From positions 279,230-343,229 of the IMG/VR virus record IMGVR_UViG_3300049001_000044: a stretch of DNA of 64,000 bases; one strand, written 5' to 3'. The translations under genes and the position numbers were made by a program. Source of the stretch: a virus. This document shows positions 32,165 to 40,551 of the stretch, in pieces. The notes beneath the pieces are model-generated. The model was not told the DNA's origin. It worked only from the letters and a program-made list of their open reading frames with translations, and searched no databases. Position 1 is the first letter of the stretch, and each line of letters opens with the position of its first letter.

Positions 32165-33061
32165 ATGTTCGCAAAATACGTAACCACTTCTTCGCCTACT
32201 CAGGCAAATGTGATCGCTGATATCGCCGCTCTTTTGGCGGGCGCAGCAATTACTGACTTGTCCTCTTCTTGCGACAAGTCTAACTCAACCCTCTTGAGCA
32301 CTGTTGCCCCAGGTTGGACCATTACTGACAACAATGCTGGCAGCTCAGGATACATCCTTTCAGCGCCAGACCTGGCTGGCAACACCAAGTACGTCAAGCT
32401 ATTTGCTTCTAATGCAACGTACTTGGATATTCAGGCGTATGAAACCTGGAATTCCACCTCGCACACTGGTACTAATCCAACCACCGCACTTGGTGCAGTG
32501 TCGACCTCTCCAGGCGTGACAGTAAATGTTGTCAATTACTTTTTCATTTTTGCAACCGCGAGATCATTCATTGTTATGGGTGGCGGCTCTAATCCAGCAG
32601 GCGGTGGCGGTATTGGTGCATTTGAATTCACGAGAGAAGCAGCTTATCTCCAAGGAACCACCTACCCAGCAGTATGCGTCGGTATGTTGGCAGGTCTTAC
32701 CAATAGTAACAAAAACATGAACATTTCACGTACTAAGAATCTCACTGCCGCAGGAGATACTGTACCAACGACTGCTCTCTCCGCAACAATTGCCGCTCGC
32801 AATGTCGCCGCTGGGGGCATTACCTCGCCAACCTCCTACCTCATAGATGCGAATGGCACATACTACAATGAAATTCGCCCTATTTGGCTAGCTACTTCTG
32901 GCGCGGGGGCGGCAATCTATGGCAAGTGCATTGATGTGTTCGAGACGACTAACTTAAGCGCGGTCGGTAACCCTCTTGACACTCTGTCAGATGGCACCGG
33001 TACTTACATGATCTTGGTGCAGACCACTGGTGTTGGGACTTTGATCGCTAAGGTAGCATAA
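32165..33061 (+). CDS. Tail adhesin-like paralogue 2 of 3
   Basis: 298 residues with the same blocks as copy 1 (DLSSSCDKSNST, STVAPGWTI, SAPDLAGN, ETWNSTSHTGTN, YGKCIDVFE, DTLSDGTGTYM). A Gly-rich insertion (GGGSNPAGGGGIGAF) in the middle distinguishes it. A GGAAAGGAA Shine-Dalgarno precedes the ATG. Confidence 0.75.
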   Translation: MFAKYVTTSSPTQANVIADIAALLAGAAITDLSSSCDKSNSTLLSTVAPGWTITDNNAGSSGYILSAPDLAGNTKYVKLFASNATYLDIQAYETWNSTSHTGTNPTTALGAVSTSPGVTVNVVNYFFIFATARSFIVMGGGSNPAGGGGIGAFEFTREAAYLQGTTYPAVCVGMLAGLTNSNKNMNISRTKNLTAAGDTVPTTALSATIAARNVAAGGITSPTSYLIDANGTYYNEIRPIWLATSGAGAAIYGKCIDVFETTNLSAVGNPLDTLSDGTGTYMILVQTTGVGTLIAKVA

Positions 33062-33071
33062 GGAGAAACAC

Positions 33072-33986
33072 ATGCTGGTAAAATACGTAACTAATGCGTC
33101 TGTGACGACCATAAACATTATTAACGATGTGGCTTTGCTCTGCACCGGCGGAAGCATTTCTGACTTGTCTACAGGCTGCGATAAAGTGTACACGACAATC
33201 TTGGCTAAGATTGTTAACCCTGGTTGGACTCTAGTTGACAACGCCGCTCCAAATACCGGCGTTGTCATTTCATCACCAGACGTGGATGGCAACATCAAGT
33301 ATGTGAGGCTATCTCTGGTGGGCGCAAGTAATAATGTAAGCTTTGACTTGTTCGAATCATGGAACGCTACGACTCACACTGGTACTAATCAATCTTCCTA
33401 CCCTGCAGCTGTAACAGCCACCGGCGGGTCGAAGCAAACTTTTTATCTTTACGTCACCCCAAGAACAATCTACTTTGCTAAACCTGCAACTATCTCTAAT
33501 GGTATCGTGACTCACAATGGTGGTGGAACATTTGAGGTCTCTAGGGATGCCCTCTATCTAAAGGGTACAAACTACCCCGCGTTTTGCACGGGAGCCGACC
33601 AGGGGCTAATACCATATGGAAGCGGCAACAGTTATTCAATGGTGTTCCCAAGAATTAAAAATCAGTCTGGTGTTGGTGATGTTACGGGCACAAGCGCGCT
33701 TGGCATGACTGGTACAATATGCGCCAAATACTACGGTGCCGGGGGCACGGTTGGCTCGCCAGGAAGGCCGAATAGAACCGCTACTGATGCCACATACTAT
33801 GACTTCCGTGACATGTGGGTACTTTGTAGCCTTTCAGGAAGCAATGGAACTATCCTAGGCAAGATGTATGATGTCAAAGAAATTGCGTATGGCGCTGCAA
33901 ATACGGGTGACACTTTCAGTGATGGTACAGATACTTACATGGCATTCTTGACTAACTATGGCTGCTTTGCATTGAAGGTGGCATAA
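33072..33986 (+). CDS. Tail adhesin-like paralogue 3 of 3
   Basis: 304 residues, the most diverged of the three. Blocks retained: DLSTGCDKVYTT, NPGWTLVDN, SSPDVDGN, ESWNATTHTGTN, LGKMYDVKE, DTFSDGTDTYM. AAGGAG lies 6 bases before the ATG. Its stop overlaps the next ATG (TAATG). Confidence 0.75.
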   Translation: MLVKYVTNASVTTINIINDVALLCTGGSISDLSTGCDKVYTTILAKIVNPGWTLVDNAAPNTGVVISSPDVDGNIKYVRLSLVGASNNVSFDLFESWNATTHTGTNQSSYPAAVTATGGSKQTFYLYVTPRTIYFAKPATISNGIVTHNGGGTFEVSRDALYLKGTNYPAFCTGADQGLIPYGSGNSYSMVFPRIKNQSGVGDVTGTSALGMTGTICAKYYGAGGTVGSPGRPNRTATDATYYDFRDMWVLCSLSGSNGTILGKMYDVKEIAYGAANTGDTFSDGTDTYMAFLTNYGCFALKVA

Positions 33987-34327
33987 TGGCAGCACTTGCA
34001 ATTAAAGGCATTGTGGTGTTCACAAGCTCACCCCTTTCATCATTCAACGTCGCGACAAGAAAATTTGGTATTGGGCGTAACGTAGCAACAGGGACGCCAG
34101 CATTAAGCTACTCCTTGGCGAAAGTAGCTGCTGGTGGTAGAAGCGTGGGTTTTGATCACGGCTTGGCTCTTAAAATGGTCTCGTCCGCTCAAGCCATCTC
34201 GTCTAACATGTACTATCCCGGCGTGCGCAGCTTTGGACAGGCGGTTGGCTCTAGTGGCAAGGTAGTGATGAACTCTACAACAGCAGGTTCAAGTGGTGGT
34301 TCTTCTCTATCGTTCTACTGGAAGTAA
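33986..34327 (+). CDS. Small putative tail-tip protein
   Basis: 113 residues, Ser/Gly/Ala-rich, without charge clusters, ending GSSGGSSLSFYWK. It ends the plus-strand tail block before a bidirectional terminator. Likely a minor component or assembly partner of the three paralogues. Confidence 0.7.
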   Translation: MAALAIKGIVVFTSSPLSSFNVATRKFGIGRNVATGTPALSYSLAKVAAGGRSVGFDHGLALKMVSSAQAISSNMYYPGVRSFGQAVGSSGKVVMNSTTAGSSGGSSLSFYWK

Positions 34328-34370
34328 AATAGGCGTTCGTAATTAGGGCTTAGCTCATAGCTCACAAAAC

Positions 34371-34394
34371 AAAGGGGACCTTAAGGTCCCCTTT
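34371..34394. terminator. Bidirectional terminator between convergent tail blocks
   Basis: A perfect 10-bp stem AAAGGGGACC/GGTCCCCTTT with a TTAA loop and T-rich flank on the plus side. It separates the plus-strand block (ending 34327) from the minus-strand gene ending at 34418. Confidence 0.9.
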
Positions 34395-34417
34395 TCTTTT
34401 ACTTCTACTGACTAAGA

Positions 34418-34834
34418 TTAGTCAAGGAAGATCACGCGTGCAGTGCCTGCCTGAGCAGCTGAGAACTGCAGTTCAACCGTATTTTCATCAATGATTCTGA
34501 TGAGGTCGGGGAGGATGACAGCTTTGTTCTCATCGAAGGCCTGGATGATCACATTCTCAGAATCGAGATTGTGTTCAATGGTCCAGACAGTTTCAGGAGA
34601 AGCAACCGCGAGTACGAACTTACGCACACTAGACAGGCCGCCAGCACCACCTAGGTTGGTACCAGTCAGCACACCATTCACCATAGCCAGAACTTGGCCT
34701 TCTGTCATGGTGACGCCATCGAACTGTCGAGCACCAGGACCACGACGAACAATGATCGACTCTTGAGGAACGTCTACATCCAGGTAACCACGCTTAGGAA
34801 GTTCCCGTTGGATGAAGTCTTCAAACGCGCTCAT
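34418..34834 (-). CDS. Virion protein (tail-fibre-associated)
   Basis: 138 residues. The C-terminal half VWTIEHNLDSENVIIQAFDE ... NTVELQFSAAQAGTARV is the short beta domain (W-I-HNL, F-D, NTV, AG-A-V) repeated in many phage tail and fibre proteins. The N-terminal part with FEDFIQRELPKRGYLD may attach to the adjacent fibre-like protein. Overlaps its upstream partner by one base. Confidence 0.75.
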   Translation of the reverse strand: MSAFEDFIQRELPKRGYLDVDVPQESIIVRRGPGARQFDGVTMTEGQVLAMVNGVLTGTNLGGAGGLSSVRKFVLAVASPETVWTIEHNLDSENVIIQAFDENKAVILPDLIRIIDENTVELQFSAAQAGTARVIFLD

Positions 34835-36495
34835 TATGCGGCCTCCGTAATATCAACCATCAAAGTACCAGTCGTGTTGGACTGTGCGTATGCAGAGTCA
34901 GTGAGGAAGAGATACCCACCGTTAGGGTCATACTGACCTTGCGCGTTCACAATGGTGAAGCCCTGGAAGTGGTCAACAGTATCCTTGAACAGAGTCAGGT
35001 TGTTCGCAGTACCAGAGTACTTTGCGGTTACCTTGTCGATGTTGCCGATAAGAGTGCCGATTGCGTGGTATTGCTCGAACGCTGCGAAGGTGATAGTGCG
35101 AGTTGCGAAACCACCAACAGTGTAACTTGCTCCAGCCGTGATCGTATTACCAATGACGCTTGCTTGGTTGGTCATCACCAAGTTGCTGAAGGTCTGTGCG
35201 CCTTTTGCATCGCCATCGACAATGCGCAGGGTACGCTGCCAGTTGTTACCAGACTGGGTCCATGCACCCTGCCAAGTACCCGAAGATGCGGTGAGCGAAG
35301 GAGCCGAAGACAGGGTTTCAGTAGGCGTGATGACGACGACGTAGTCAACACCAGTTGGCGAAGACAGCAGACGTGTTGGGTTACCAGTGATCGAGATCGA
35401 AGCGGTAGGAGCTGCGTCTGCGATAACGACCGCGCTAGATGCAGTGGAGACTGCGCCATTGCTGGTCTTGGTAGCCGTGATGGTGTAGTTATTCGAACCC
35501 GTTACGTAGGTACCAGACACGCGGGTAACGGTCTTCGACGCTGCGTAAGTAGATGGGTTCGCAACCGACAGGTTAGCAGAAGTCGTGTATGCCACAGTAT
35601 CTGCGTTGGTGATGGTAGCAGTGACGGTAGCTGATTCAGTACCCTTCAGAGCTGTTTGGCCAGCAGGATAAGTGATCGTACGTGCGCCAATCGTTGGGTA
35701 GGTTTGGTTCAGCGTGACGGTGTTGGTAGAGACGAACGTGTTACCAAAGGTACCAAGTGCATTCCTTCCGTGTGCCGAAACAGTCTGTGCGCCAGCACCC
35801 GAACCAACAGTGAAGGTACCACTGAAGGACTTGTAACCAGTGCCAAAGGAGTCGTCGCCGCCAAGGGTGAGCGAAGACAGACTACCAGCTGCGCCGCCAG
35901 CAATAATTTCTACATAGGTCGCAGCATTTTCAATACGACCGGAAATTTGTACCACGTCGCCCGACTTAACTTCAGTCTGAGAACCTGGTAGAGCGCCAAT
36001 CAGCAGGGTGTCCATCTGTGGGCCTGCTGCTGCGCGATGAACGACGCAAGTCGCAACACCGCCAGTCGAAGAGGTTGCGGTGACAGTGACGTCAGCAGTT
36101 ACGTTAGTGAGGTCAACGTAGCCAGTGAAGAAGCGTTTGTCACTTGCATCCTCAACCAGCGCCACGGTTGCTGGCATGCCTGGCAGGGGTGGGTTGGTAT
36201 CAACAGTGATCGTTGGGGAATAGAATTGCCCACCACCCTCAGCGATTAGAGTAACACGAACGTTGTTCGTGTCAGTCGTACCATCAGTGATGACCTTGTT
36301 TGAAGGAACGGTGTTAGGAACATACTGCTTTGCACCTACGTTACCAGTGGAAGTAGGTGCGATGTTCGTGAAGAAGACGCCACCGCCTGCACCCTGCGTA
36401 AGAGCAGAGACAAGGCGGTCAACGTACTGCTTCGTTACGGCGTCCATGTTCTGCGTTGGATCGTCCGAGAGTGATGCGTGTTGATAAATTTTCAT
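34834..36495 (-). CDS. Tail fibre-type protein with repeated beta modules
   Basis: 553 residues. The start contains DAVTKQYVDRLVSAL, the N-terminal signature of many tail-fibre and collar proteins. The rest is Thr/Ser/Ala/Gly-rich with several Ig-like modules (for example IGARTITYPAGQTALKGTES, ASISITGNPTRLLSSPTGVD). It would be a structural, perhaps host-contacting, part of the tail. A late promoter lies 31 bases upstream. Confidence 0.8.
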   Translation of the reverse strand: MKIYQHASLSDDPTQNMDAVTKQYVDRLVSALTQGAGGGVFFTNIAPTSTGNVGAKQYVPNTVPSNKVITDGTTDTNNVRVTLIAEGGGQFYSPTITVDTNPPLPGMPATVALVEDASDKRFFTGYVDLTNVTADVTVTATSSTGGVATCVVHRAAAGPQMDTLLIGALPGSQTEVKSGDVVQISGRIENAATYVEIIAGGAAGSLSSLTLGGDDSFGTGYKSFSGTFTVGSGAGAQTVSAHGRNALGTFGNTFVSTNTVTLNQTYPTIGARTITYPAGQTALKGTESATVTATITNADTVAYTTSANLSVANPSTYAASKTVTRVSGTYVTGSNNYTITATKTSNGAVSTASSAVVIADAAPTASISITGNPTRLLSSPTGVDYVVVITPTETLSSAPSLTASSGTWQGAWTQSGNNWQRTLRIVDGDAKGAQTFSNLVMTNQASVIGNTITAGASYTVGGFATRTITFAAFEQYHAIGTLIGNIDKVTAKYSGTANNLTLFKDTVDHFQGFTIVNAQGQYDPNGGYLFLTDSAYAQSNTTGTLMVDITEAA

Positions 36496-36525
36496 GGGAG
36501 CCCTTGAAAAGAAGAAAGTTCGGAG

Positions 36526-36533
36526 TATTTATG
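36526..36533 (-). promoter_or_regulatory. T4-type late promoter CATAAATA
   Basis: Seven of eight consensus matches on the minus strand, squeezed between the carbamoyltransferase stop at 36535 and the tail fibre-type ATG at 36495. Confidence 0.6.
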
Positions 36534-36534
36534 G

Positions 36535-38025
36535 TCAGAATACCTTAACCTGGTATTTGCTTGCAAATCGCTCACCATCTTCTACGGTGTTTACAAGAGG
36601 TTCGCCTTTGATGTTCAGCGAAGTGTTCAGCAGAACAGGGCAGCCGGTCTTCTCATACCACGCCTCTAGCACAGCATTGAAGAAGGGCGACTCATCGTGC
36701 GTAACGGTCTGTAAACGACCAGTACCATCAGCATGGGAGACTGCTGGTAGAGTTGTAGGAACCTTTACGACGCAGACCGCCTGCATGTATGGCACCTTGT
36801 CCAACTTTCCAGGCATGATGAAGTGATCGTGCTTGTATCTGTCCAATACAGCAGGAGCAAATGGTCGGAACTTCTGTCGCTTCTTGATTTCATTGACGCG
36901 ATCCTTCATCAAGTTACTGCGAGGGTCACCAAGTAGAGAGCGATTGCCAAGAGCTCTTGGCCCAAACTCAGCTCTACCAGTCATCACACCACAAACGCCC
37001 GTCGTAAGCAGCTCTTTCACCACGTCTGATGGGTCGATGTCAGAGTCGATGTTCGTACCAAGCATCGCGTTCTTCCAATTCAGTTGAGTGCGCAGATTAT
37101 TCGCGATCGCGCCTAAGGAGTTACCAGCATCGCCAGGATTAGGCATGATCCAGAAGTTGTCGAACTTATCGCCCAGTTTGGTTACTACTTCAGCGTTCGC
37201 AAGACAGTTCAAAGCAACGCCACCTGAGTAAACGATGTTCCTGCAGTTTGTCATGTCCAATGCCATCTCAATAACGCGCGAAATCTTGTGTGTTATGAGA
37301 GTCTGCGCCGCGAGAGCCAAGTCATATCTGCCTTGTTCGCCTTTCGCTTGACAAGCAAACTGGCTGCCTCTCATACCTCGATGGAGATTGGTTGTTTGGT
37401 GAAGATGACCATCGAAGAATTCCTCCTGCATTTCTGCTGCGATGAGGTCTGCACTTGAAGGATTGCCGTATGCGGCCATACCCATCAAGATGTACTCTTC
37501 TTCATTGGGCTTCAGACCTACCAAGTCGGTTACGGCACTGTAGAACAGACCGAGTGAGTGAGGATACTTCAGTGACCACACCCGCTTTAAGTTCGAACCT
37601 TTCCCATGCCAAATGGATGCAGTGGTTAGCTCGCCGATTGCGTCGATGACAACGCACACTGCCTCATCAAAACCTGAAGTGTAGAATCCACCGGCTGCAT
37701 GGGACTGGTGGTGATCGGAGTATTCGATCGGCGCAACAATTCCAAACTGCTTCATGTACTCTTTCGGAAAAGCCTGCATGACCTTGTCGAACTGCCCAGC
37801 CTTTATGAATCTCGCTTTTCTTCCCCATGGGTTCTCAAACCAAACGACCTTGCCTGGGGAACCAAACTGCAAAGCGTCTTGAATCAATTCGTTGTTGAGG
37901 TGTTCGTCGTTCTTAATCCTACTGTACCTTTCGGCATGGCCAGCAAAGAGGATGTCTTTCGTGACCGAATCTACGACCGAAATCGAAGCATCATGGTTAT
38001 CGGCGTTGACGCCCCAGATAATCAT
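36535..38025 (-). CDS. Carbamoyltransferase, NodU/CmcH family
   Basis: 496 residues, slightly shorter than typical NodU proteins (550-600). Features: a start resembling the Kae1-like fold (IWGVNADNHDASISVV), YSDHHQSHAAGGFYTSGF, VVIDAIGE, NEEEYILMGMAAYG, NIVYSGGVALNC, GRAEFGPRALGNRSLLGDPR, RQKFRPFAPAVL, GCPVLLNTSLNIKGEPLV. These are the HxxxH metal site and the carbamoyl-AMP domains. It transfers a carbamoyl group to a hydroxyl on a sugar or hypermodified nucleobase; the acceptor here is unknown. Divergent from the lipoprotein gene. Confidence 0.93.
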   Translation of the reverse strand: MIIWGVNADNHDASISVVDSVTKDILFAGHAERYSRIKNDEHLNNELIQDALQFGSPGKVVWFENPWGRKARFIKAGQFDKVMQAFPKEYMKQFGIVAPIEYSDHHQSHAAGGFYTSGFDEAVCVVIDAIGELTTASIWHGKGSNLKRVWSLKYPHSLGLFYSAVTDLVGLKPNEEEYILMGMAAYGNPSSADLIAAEMQEEFFDGHLHQTTNLHRGMRGSQFACQAKGEQGRYDLALAAQTLITHKISRVIEMALDMTNCRNIVYSGGVALNCLANAEVVTKLGDKFDNFWIMPNPGDAGNSLGAIANNLRTQLNWKNAMLGTNIDSDIDPSDVVKELLTTGVCGVMTGRAEFGPRALGNRSLLGDPRSNLMKDRVNEIKKRQKFRPFAPAVLDRYKHDHFIMPGKLDKVPYMQAVCVVKVPTTLPAVSHADGTGRLQTVTHDESPFFNAVLEAWYEKTGCPVLLNTSLNIKGEPLVNTVEDGERFASKYQVKVF

Positions 38026-38101
38026 TGTCTGATCTCCATTATATAAAGTGCGATGAAGTACTTATTCAAATTGATTTGTAACAAGTTTTACACTTAACCT
38101 G

Positions 38102-38130
38102 TTTACAATCAGCGCGAACTTTAGTACAAT
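38102..38130 (+). promoter_or_regulatory. Sigma70-type promoter for the lipoprotein gene
   Basis: TTTACA at 38102-38107, a 17-base spacer and TACAAT at 38125-38130, each one mismatch from the bacterial consensus. It lies 32 bases before the ATG at 38163. This is the clearest host-type promoter in the window. Confidence 0.8.
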
Positions 38131-38162
38131 AAATCCATACTAACTCTCAGCGAGGTTTAAAA

Positions 38163-39029
38163 ATGAAGAAAATCAATGTGGCGGCAACTGTCCTGGTATC
38201 GATGATCCTCTCGGCCTGTGGCGGTGGAGGCGGTGGTAGTTCCACCCAAACCCCACCAGTCGCACAAGTCCCGGTCTCCCTGCCTATCCTCAACATTAAC
38301 GACCAACTCACCAAGTCCGCAAATGCTGACACCCTGGGCTTCGAGCCTGCGAACATGTCCCACACCTCGGGCGAACTGCAAACCAACACTGGGTTCTGGG
38401 GAGTGAAGTCGGCTTCCGCCTACTACGAGAACGTGGTGGGGACGATCGACCCGAATACGAACATCGCCAACGTCACCTTCAACTGGGACATCACGTCCTC
38501 GCAAACCCCTGGCGTTGTGAACTTCTCCAACATCACCTACGGCCTGCACCCTGGCTCCGCCTTCTCCACCACGAAGAAGCTCCCTGTGCGAGTGACGAGC
38601 ATGGGAGACCAGGTGGTAAATGCGGATGTGAAGACGAGCTGCGAGACCACGTGCTCCTACCAAACGATGCTGGACGTCTTCGTGATGAGTTCGAATAGCA
38701 CGAGCAACGCGGACATCGGAACCGAGATCGTCATTCTGACGGATCGCAACATCGGTCCTTCTGATCTGACGGGTGAAACAGCAACGATCGGCGGCGTCAC
38801 CTACAAGGTCGTGCACAACGGCTTCATCACCAACTGGAACGCCATCCAATACTTCGCGCCCATCGGTACCCCGATTAACTCGATGAAGATTAATGTCAAG
38901 GACTTCGTCAACGACGCTTTGCAACGTGGCTGGATTAAGAGCACCGACTACCTGGTCTCCATCGAACTGGGCACGGAAGTAATCCAGGGTAAGGGCAAGA
39001 CCGAGATCAAGAATCTGCACTTCAACTAA
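38163..39029 (+). CDS. Secreted lipoprotein with GH12-like glycoside hydrolase domain
   Basis: 288 residues. Signal peptide with lipobox LSAC (16-19) followed by six Gly, so Cys19 would be lipidated. The rest follows the GH12 (endoglucanase/xyloglucanase) jelly-roll: FWGVKSASAYYENV, MLDVFVMSSNST, GTEIVILTDR with candidate nucleophile Glu188, NWNAIQYFAP, INVKDFVNDALQRGWI, and SIELGTEVIQGKGKT with candidate acid/base Glu272. The Trp usual after the nucleophile is replaced. C-ending codons dominate, unlike its neighbours. It has its own sigma70 promoter and terminator, suggesting a transferred moron. It may degrade plant glucans, or alter the cell surface and exclude other phages. Confidence 0.8.
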   Translation: MKKINVAATVLVSMILSACGGGGGGSSTQTPPVAQVPVSLPILNINDQLTKSANADTLGFEPANMSHTSGELQTNTGFWGVKSASAYYENVVGTIDPNTNIANVTFNWDITSSQTPGVVNFSNITYGLHPGSAFSTTKKLPVRVTSMGDQVVNADVKTSCETTCSYQTMLDVFVMSSNSTSNADIGTEIVILTDRNIGPSDLTGETATIGGVTYKVVHNGFITNWNAIQYFAPIGTPINSMKINVKDFVNDALQRGWIKSTDYLVSIELGTEVIQGKGKTEIKNLHFN

Positions 39030-39050
39030 ATCCTTTCCCTGCAAACAACG

Positions 39051-39075
39051 AAGGGTAGCGTAGGCTACCCTTTTT
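39051..39075 (+). terminator. Intrinsic terminator of the lipoprotein gene
   Basis: AAGGGTAGC/GCTACCCTT stem with a 4-base loop and TTTTT on the plus strand, 21 bases after the stop at 39029. Confidence 0.9.
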
Positions 39076-39082
39076 GACGTGC

Positions 39083-39171
39083 GGACCTCCCAGAGACCTC
39101 CTACCTACTTGATGTAGAAGTTAGTGTCGAAATAGGCTATGCATCTCTGGACCTCTCTGGTAAGCTCTAGC
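39083..39171 (-). repeat. Five-copy intergenic element, copy C
   Basis: Minus-strand reading starts GCTAGAGCTTACCAGAGA and overlaps the stop codon of the gene ending at 39167. It shares with copy D the internal ACACTAAC, a CTAC(ATCAA)GTAG hairpin and GTAGGAGGTCTCTGG. Ends pair through CCAGAGA/TCTCTGG. Confidence 0.75.
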
Positions 39172-39946
39172 GATAGTAAGAGTGATGCATGTCCTTGATT
39201 GCGTAGAAGTCATCTACTGAATCCATGCCCAAGACCTCTGCTCGATACATGATCTCTGGGAAGTTACTAGCAACCTTCATGTCCAAGTTAATGGCCTGTC
39301 CGTACTTCGTAAGCCTGGTCCCTGGTCCAAGAACATGATAGTTATCGATCCTCCGTTTTGGCGCTTCACCCTCGCGAATCTTTCGGAAGATATCGCAGAC
39401 CAGATCCATACCCCACGAGTCACCGAAGAAGATGCAATCTGACGCATTGAATTGGTTGTACTCTAATCCCATTCGATAGTTGTGCGGGAAGTAAATCGTG
39501 CGATCACCAATCCAATTGTCTCTTAATTGATCCATCACGCTGGTGTCAGGGTCAAAGACGTTATCGTACCGACATTTGAACACGACATCGTAGCGGAAGC
39601 CCATCTCAATCTCATGTGCACGCTTAAGATGGTTGGCAATCATCATCGACCAATACAAACTGCCAAAAGGAACGTATCCCATTGGCTCCTGCGCCTTGAA
39701 CAAATCTTCTTGCGTCTCAATGACGTAGGAAATTGGATTGAATTGTAACAGCTGTTCAGTCAACCAGTCCTTGTCAAGTTGTTGGTACTCGCCTATTGAA
39801 TGATCAGGAAGTTTCCAAGTGTTGTAGTCCCAAGCATGACAGAAGAAGTCAACTTGAACTCCTTCTGCATTAAAATATCTGAGGATAGATTTCCGAGCGA
39901 ACTCAATCGACCTAGGTTGCCCGGATAAACAGACTGCGATTCTCAT
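39167..39946 (-). CDS. Glycosyltransferase-like protein
   Basis: 259 residues from the ATG at 39946. The start MRIAVCLSGQPRSIEFARKS is typical of a group of viral and bacterial proteins annotated as glycosyltransferases; later FKCRYDNVFDPD and SDCIFFGDSWGMD may hold metal-binding acids. Last gene of the sugar operon, overlapping the upstream gene by 35 bases. The sugar acceptor is unknown. Confidence 0.7.
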   Translation of the reverse strand: MRIAVCLSGQPRSIEFARKSILRYFNAEGVQVDFFCHAWDYNTWKLPDHSIGEYQQLDKDWLTEQLLQFNPISYVIETQEDLFKAQEPMGYVPFGSLYWSMMIANHLKRAHEIEMGFRYDVVFKCRYDNVFDPDTSVMDQLRDNWIGDRTIYFPHNYRMGLEYNQFNASDCIFFGDSWGMDLVCDIFRKIREGEAPKRRIDNYHVLGPGTRLTKYGQAINLDMKVASNFPEIMYRAEVLGMDSVDDFYAIKDMHHSYYR

Positions 39947-40451
39947 AATTGACACACTCAGTGGATAGGGAAAGGGTTTGCAGATGGTAATAGAACTTGG
40001 CGGCGTCATCTACGCTTGGACCGCGGATTTGATTGACGGGAATGTTCTTGAGATTAGTGTGGTACTCACACGCCCTATCGAATTCCCAACTGCGAGCGAT
40101 GAACACGCATGGGTTAACACTCGTCAGCCAATGCTTCTTGTCGAAGCCACCTGTCATGTAGTAGATGAAGTTCTTTTGAAGGTCGACCTTCTTGTCAGCA
40201 TCGTACACCATCTCGATGTGCCTTACGTCGAACATCACATCAGTGTCGTACGCCATACAGATTTTGAATTCGACGTGAGTCTGAAATTCAGCTGTCTTCT
40301 TCTTGTGCGATACAGTTTCGAGGGCAAGAAACTTGTCTTCGTCAAAGTGATGGAAGAAGGTCATTGGGAATGGGAACCACTTCTGAAGCTTAGCTTGAAG
40401 TTCAGTGGTGTCCACACTCTTGGTTCCGTAAAAGCAAACTGCGTAAGTCAT
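39912..40451 (-). CDS. Hypothetical protein of the sugar operon
   Basis: 179 residues. MTYAVCFYGTKSVDTTELQ and MAYDTDVMFDVRHIEM recall the start and acidic segment of its downstream neighbour, so it may be a reduced or diverged glycosyltransferase-like protein. No catalytic motif is certain. Confidence 0.65.
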   Translation of the reverse strand: MTYAVCFYGTKSVDTTELQAKLQKWFPFPMTFFHHFDEDKFLALETVSHKKKTAEFQTHVEFKICMAYDTDVMFDVRHIEMVYDADKKVDLQKNFIYYMTGGFDKKHWLTSVNPCVFIARSWEFDRACEYHTNLKNIPVNQIRGPSVDDAAKFYYHLQTLSLSTECVNYENRSLFIRAT

Positions 40452-40458
40452 GTCAACC

Positions 40459-40551
40459 TCAGTAGATGAACGGATCGGATTTGTTCTTCTTTCGCTTGTA
40501 CTGGCGATATGCCATCTTCCAGGATTCGAGTAAGTTCTTAATGAAGGTCAT
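40459..40551 (-). CDS. Tiny basic protein
   Basis: 30 residues: MTFIKNLLESWKMAYRQY then KRKKNKSD. It overlaps the SGNH-like gene stop (ATGA) and ends 8 bases before the next ATG, consistent with coupled translation. An amphipathic basic peptide; function unknown. Confidence 0.55.
   Translation of the reverse strand: MTFIKNLLESWKMAYRQYKRKKNKSDPFIY

Noticed and set aside
38157-39044. 295-codon frame antisense to the lipoprotein gene
   Set aside because: It covers the complementary strand of a GC-biased gene, has no promoter or Shine-Dalgarno and a Val/Arg/Asp/His-rich shadow composition.
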